Origin: Streptomyces cupreus
Lineage (GTDB): Bacteria > Actinomycetota > Actinomycetes > Streptomycetales > Streptomycetaceae
Length of the DNA: 64,000 nt
NCBI RefSeq assembly: GCF_014257025.1
Contig: NZ_JACMSF010000041.1
Location: 22,136 to 86,135, forward strand
Direction of reading: 5' to 3'
Each line of letters begins with the position of its first letter. The first letter of the stretch is position 1. Under the pieces are notes generated by a model, which saw only the letters and a program-made list of their open reading frames with translations, searched no databases and was not told the DNA's origin. Positions 60,232 through 64,000 of the stretch are shown one piece after another. The position numbers and the translations under genes were made by a program.

Positions 60232-60885
60232 ATGACTCGCTCCCTCCTGCGTGGCGTCCTGTTGGCGGTGGCGCTCGCCGGGGTGCTGGCCATCACCTTG
60301 AGCCAGTGCGGGTCTGACGGGCCGTCACCGACGCCGACACCCTGGGCCGACGGTTCCACGCACGGCCGTTGGCTCTCGGTGTTCAACGGCCATGGCACCA
60401 ACTCGGGCGACGACGACTCGCTGACGCTGTCGCCGATGCCCGCGGAGGATCCGGGGACCACGCATGCGGGACTCGTGGTGAGTACGGCGTCGTACACCGA
60501 CGTGCGCTTCGAGGCCCGGATGCGGACGGTGGAGCAACTGCGCGAACCCGACCCGAATCCCTGGGAGGTGCCGTGGCTGGTGTGGGCGTACACCGATCCG
60601 GAGCACTTCTACTACGTCGCCCTGAAGCCCAACGGCTGGGAGCTCGGCAAGCGTGACCCGGCGTACCCGGGCGGACAGCGGTTCCTGGCCACCGGGCACG
60701 AGAGGTACGCCGTGGGCGACTGGTACGACGTGCGGGTGGAACAGCGCGGCGCCTCGGTCAACGTCACGGTGGAGGGGGAGCCGCTGGTGAAGTACACCGA
60801 CGCCGAACGCCCTTACCTGGAAGGGAAGGTGGGGGCGTACACCGAGGACGCCACCGTGAGGTTCGAGGGGTTGGAAGCCCGGTAA
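60232..60885 (+). CDS. Secreted sugar-binding-like (LamG/DUF1080-type) protein
   Basis: A 217-aa exported protein. A signal segment (LLRGVLLAVALAGVLAITL) is followed by SQCGSD, a possible but imperfect lipobox. The rest is predicted as one concanavalin-like beta-sandwich, with TDVRFEARMRTVEQLREPDP, HFYYVALKPNGWELGKRD and VGAYTEDATVRFEGLEA resembling DUF1080/LamG glycan-binding proteins. ATG 60232 is 17 bases after the epimerase stop. It may bind the polymer made by the locus outside the cell. Family call is by pattern only. Confidence 0.7.
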   Translation: MTRSLLRGVLLAVALAGVLAITLSQCGSDGPSPTPTPWADGSTHGRWLSVFNGHGTNSGDDDSLTLSPMPAEDPGTTHAGLVVSTASYTDVRFEARMRTVEQLREPDPNPWEVPWLVWAYTDPEHFYYVALKPNGWELGKRDPAYPGGQRFLATGHERYAVGDWYDVRVEQRGASVNVTVEGEPLVKYTDAERPYLEGKVGAYTEDATVRFEGLEAR

Positions 60886-60892
60886 AGGCGAC

Positions 60893-60935
60893 GGCGCCTG
60901 CCCAATCGTCCGGTCGGGGACAAGGGGCAGGCGCC
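60893..60935. terminator. Bidirectional terminator between polysaccharide locus and gltD
   Basis: GGCGCCTGCCC (60893-60903) and GGGCAGGCGCC (60925-60935) form an 11-bp perfect stem with a 21-base loop, between two convergent stop codons. Confidence 0.8.
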
Positions 60936-60992
60936 ATCAGTGTTCCGTACGCCTTTGTACGGGACGTCTCTTGAGCGGTCCTCGGGGAACCG

Positions 60993-62448
60993 TCAGACCA
61001 TCAGGGACCGGTCGGTCGGGCGGATCGGGGCCGGCAGGTCGCTGGCGCCGGTCAGGAAGCGGTCGGTGCCGCGGGCGGCCGAGCGGCCCTCCGCGATGGC
61101 CCACACGATCAGCGACTGACCGCGGCCCGCGTCACCGGCGACGAACACGCCCGGCACATTGGTCTGGAAGTCGGCGTCGCGGGCGATGTTGCCGCGCTCG
61201 TCGAGGTCCAGGCCGAACTGCTCGACCAGGCCGTTCTCCCGGTCGGTGCCGGTGAAGCCCATGGCGAGGGTGACCAGCTGGGCGGGGATCTTCCGCTCGG
61301 TGCCTGGCTTCGGGGTCAGCTTGCCGTCGATGAACTCCACCTCGGTCAGGTGCAGCCACTGGACGTTGCCGTCCTCGTCGCCCTCGAAGTGGGTCGTCGA
61401 GACGGAGTAGACCCGCTCGCCGCCCTCCTCGTGCGCGGAGGTGACCTTGTAGAGCATCGGGAAGGTCGGCCACGGCTGGGAGACGGTGTTCCGCTCGTCG
61501 TTAGGGCGGGGCATGATCTCCAGCTGCGTCACCGAGGCCGCGCCCTGACGGTGGGCGGTGCCCACGCAGTCGGCGCCGGTGTCGCCACCGCCGATGACGA
61601 CGACGTGCTTGCCCTCGGCCGAGATCGGGGAGGTGACGTAGTCGCCCTCCTGGACCTTGTTGGCCAGCGGCAGGTACTCCATGGCCTGGTGGATGCCCTT
61701 CAACTCCCGCCCGGGGACGGGGAGATCACGGGCGGTGGTGGCACCGGCGGCGATGACGACGGCGTCGTACCGCTTCTTCAGGTCGGTCGCCTTGAGGTCG
61801 CGGCCGATCTCGATGCCGGTACGGAACCGGGTGCCCTCCGCGCGCATCTGCTCGATACGGCGGTTGATGTGCCGCTTCTCCATCTTGAACTCGGGGATGC
61901 CGTACCGGAGAAGGCCTCCGATGCGGTCCGCGCGCTCGTAGACGGCGACCGTGTGACCGGCCCGCGTGAGCTGCTGGGCGGCGGCCAGGCCGGCCGGGCC
62001 CGAGCCGATGACCGCGACGGTCTTGCCGGACAGCCGCTCGGGCGCCTGCGGGGCGACGTCACCGGTCTCCCACGCCTTGTCGATGATCGAGACCTCGACG
62101 TTCTTGATGGTGACGGCCGGCTGGTTGATGCCGAGCACACACGCCGACTCACAGGGCGCCGGGCAGAGGCGACCGGTGAACTCCGGGAAGTTGTTGGTCG
62201 CGTGCAGCCGCTCCTGCGCGGCCGACCAGTCCTCGCGGTAGGCGTAGTCGTTCCACTCCGGGATCAGGTTCCCGAGCGGACAGCCGTTGTGGCAGAACGG
62301 GATGCCGCAGTCCATGCAGCGGCTGGCCTGCTTGCTGATGATCGGCAGCAGGGAGCCGGGGACGTAGACCTCGTTCCAGTCCTTCAGCCGGACGTCGACG
62401 GGACGGGACTTGGCGACCTCGCGCCCGTGGTTGAGAAAGCCCTTGGGA

Positions 62449-62456
<8 letters not shown>
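60993..62456 (-). CDS. gltD: Glutamate synthase small subunit
   Basis: NADPH-dependent glutamate synthase beta subunit (487 aa). The N-terminal [4Fe-4S]-type cysteines are SRCMDCGIPFCHNGCPLGN and, later, LCPAPCESACVLG. FAD binding is shown by VAVIGSGPAGLAAAQQL and NADPH binding by VVIGGGDTGADCVGTAHR; the flavin C-terminal motif is GVFVAGDAGRGQSLIVWAI. It passes electrons from NADPH to the large subunit for nitrogen assimilation. ATG 62456 overlaps the end of gltB by eight bases. Confidence 0.97.

Positions 62457-64000
<1,544 letters not shown>

Overview
The window is a 64 kb piece of a high-GC actinomycete chromosome, almost certainly Streptomyces. This rests on the strong third-position G/C bias, frequent GTG starts with GGAGG-type ribosome sites, the gene content, and the core order rpsA - hrpB - polA - liv ABC operon - ANTAR regulator - pyruvate kinase - 5'-nucleotidase - gltBD, which I recognise as the conserved streptomycete chromosome arrangement. 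No phage, IS transposase, integrase, rRNA or CRISPR array was seen.

Left part (1-29.6 kb) is mostly core: a PAC2 protein, ribosomal protein S1, a methyltransferase and the helicase HrpB, cell-envelope proteins (DUF3068, lytic transglycosylase, DUF4184), DNA polymerase I, a molybdopterin oxidoreductase, a thioesterase, a five-gene branched-chain amino-acid ABC importer, a PdtaR-type ANTAR regulator, an unusual tRNA, pyruvate kinase, a SIMPL protein and a secreted 5'-nucleotidase. Embedded at 6.1-7.3 kb are two decayed genes: a caspase-like remnant and a frameshifted alpha/beta hydrolase, apparently the ruins of an actinobacterial conflict module.

Middle (29.6-39.5 kb): an operon of a PLP decarboxylase and a lysine/ornithine N-hydroxylase (siderophore-type chemistry), where the decarboxylase carries about 160 residues of internal Ala/Pro/Gly tandem repeats; aminopeptidase N; a stand-alone receiver; chorismate mutase; a scar in which divergent AraC and GH35 beta-galactosidase genes have both lost their 5' parts; a secreted trypsin; and a HExxH protein with a C-terminal zinc ribbon.

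Steroid C/D-ring (HIP) island (39.5-50.0 kb): two SDRs, EchA20, IpdA, IpdB, IpdC, FadA6, a KstR2-like TetR repressor, IpdF and two acyl-CoA dehydrogenases. These genes match in type, order and length the mycobacterial/rhodococcal pathway that opens the last two steroid rings. A perfect 36-bp palindrome lies between one divergent gene pair and a related imperfect site between the other, consistent with TetR-type control. FadD3 and ring A/B genes are not in the window.

Right part (50-64 kb): an orphan QcrB-type cytochrome b, a VWA protein, a rhomboid protease coupled to a GH46 chitosanase, and a polysaccharide locus (GH113-like lipoprotein, DUF2334 protein, small membrane protein, processive GT2, UDP-GlcNAc 2-epimerase, sugar-binding-like lipoprotein), then gltD and the 3' part of gltB. 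The polysaccharide locus looks like a machine for making, trimming and degrading an amino-sugar exopolymer and is my best candidate for an undescribed system.
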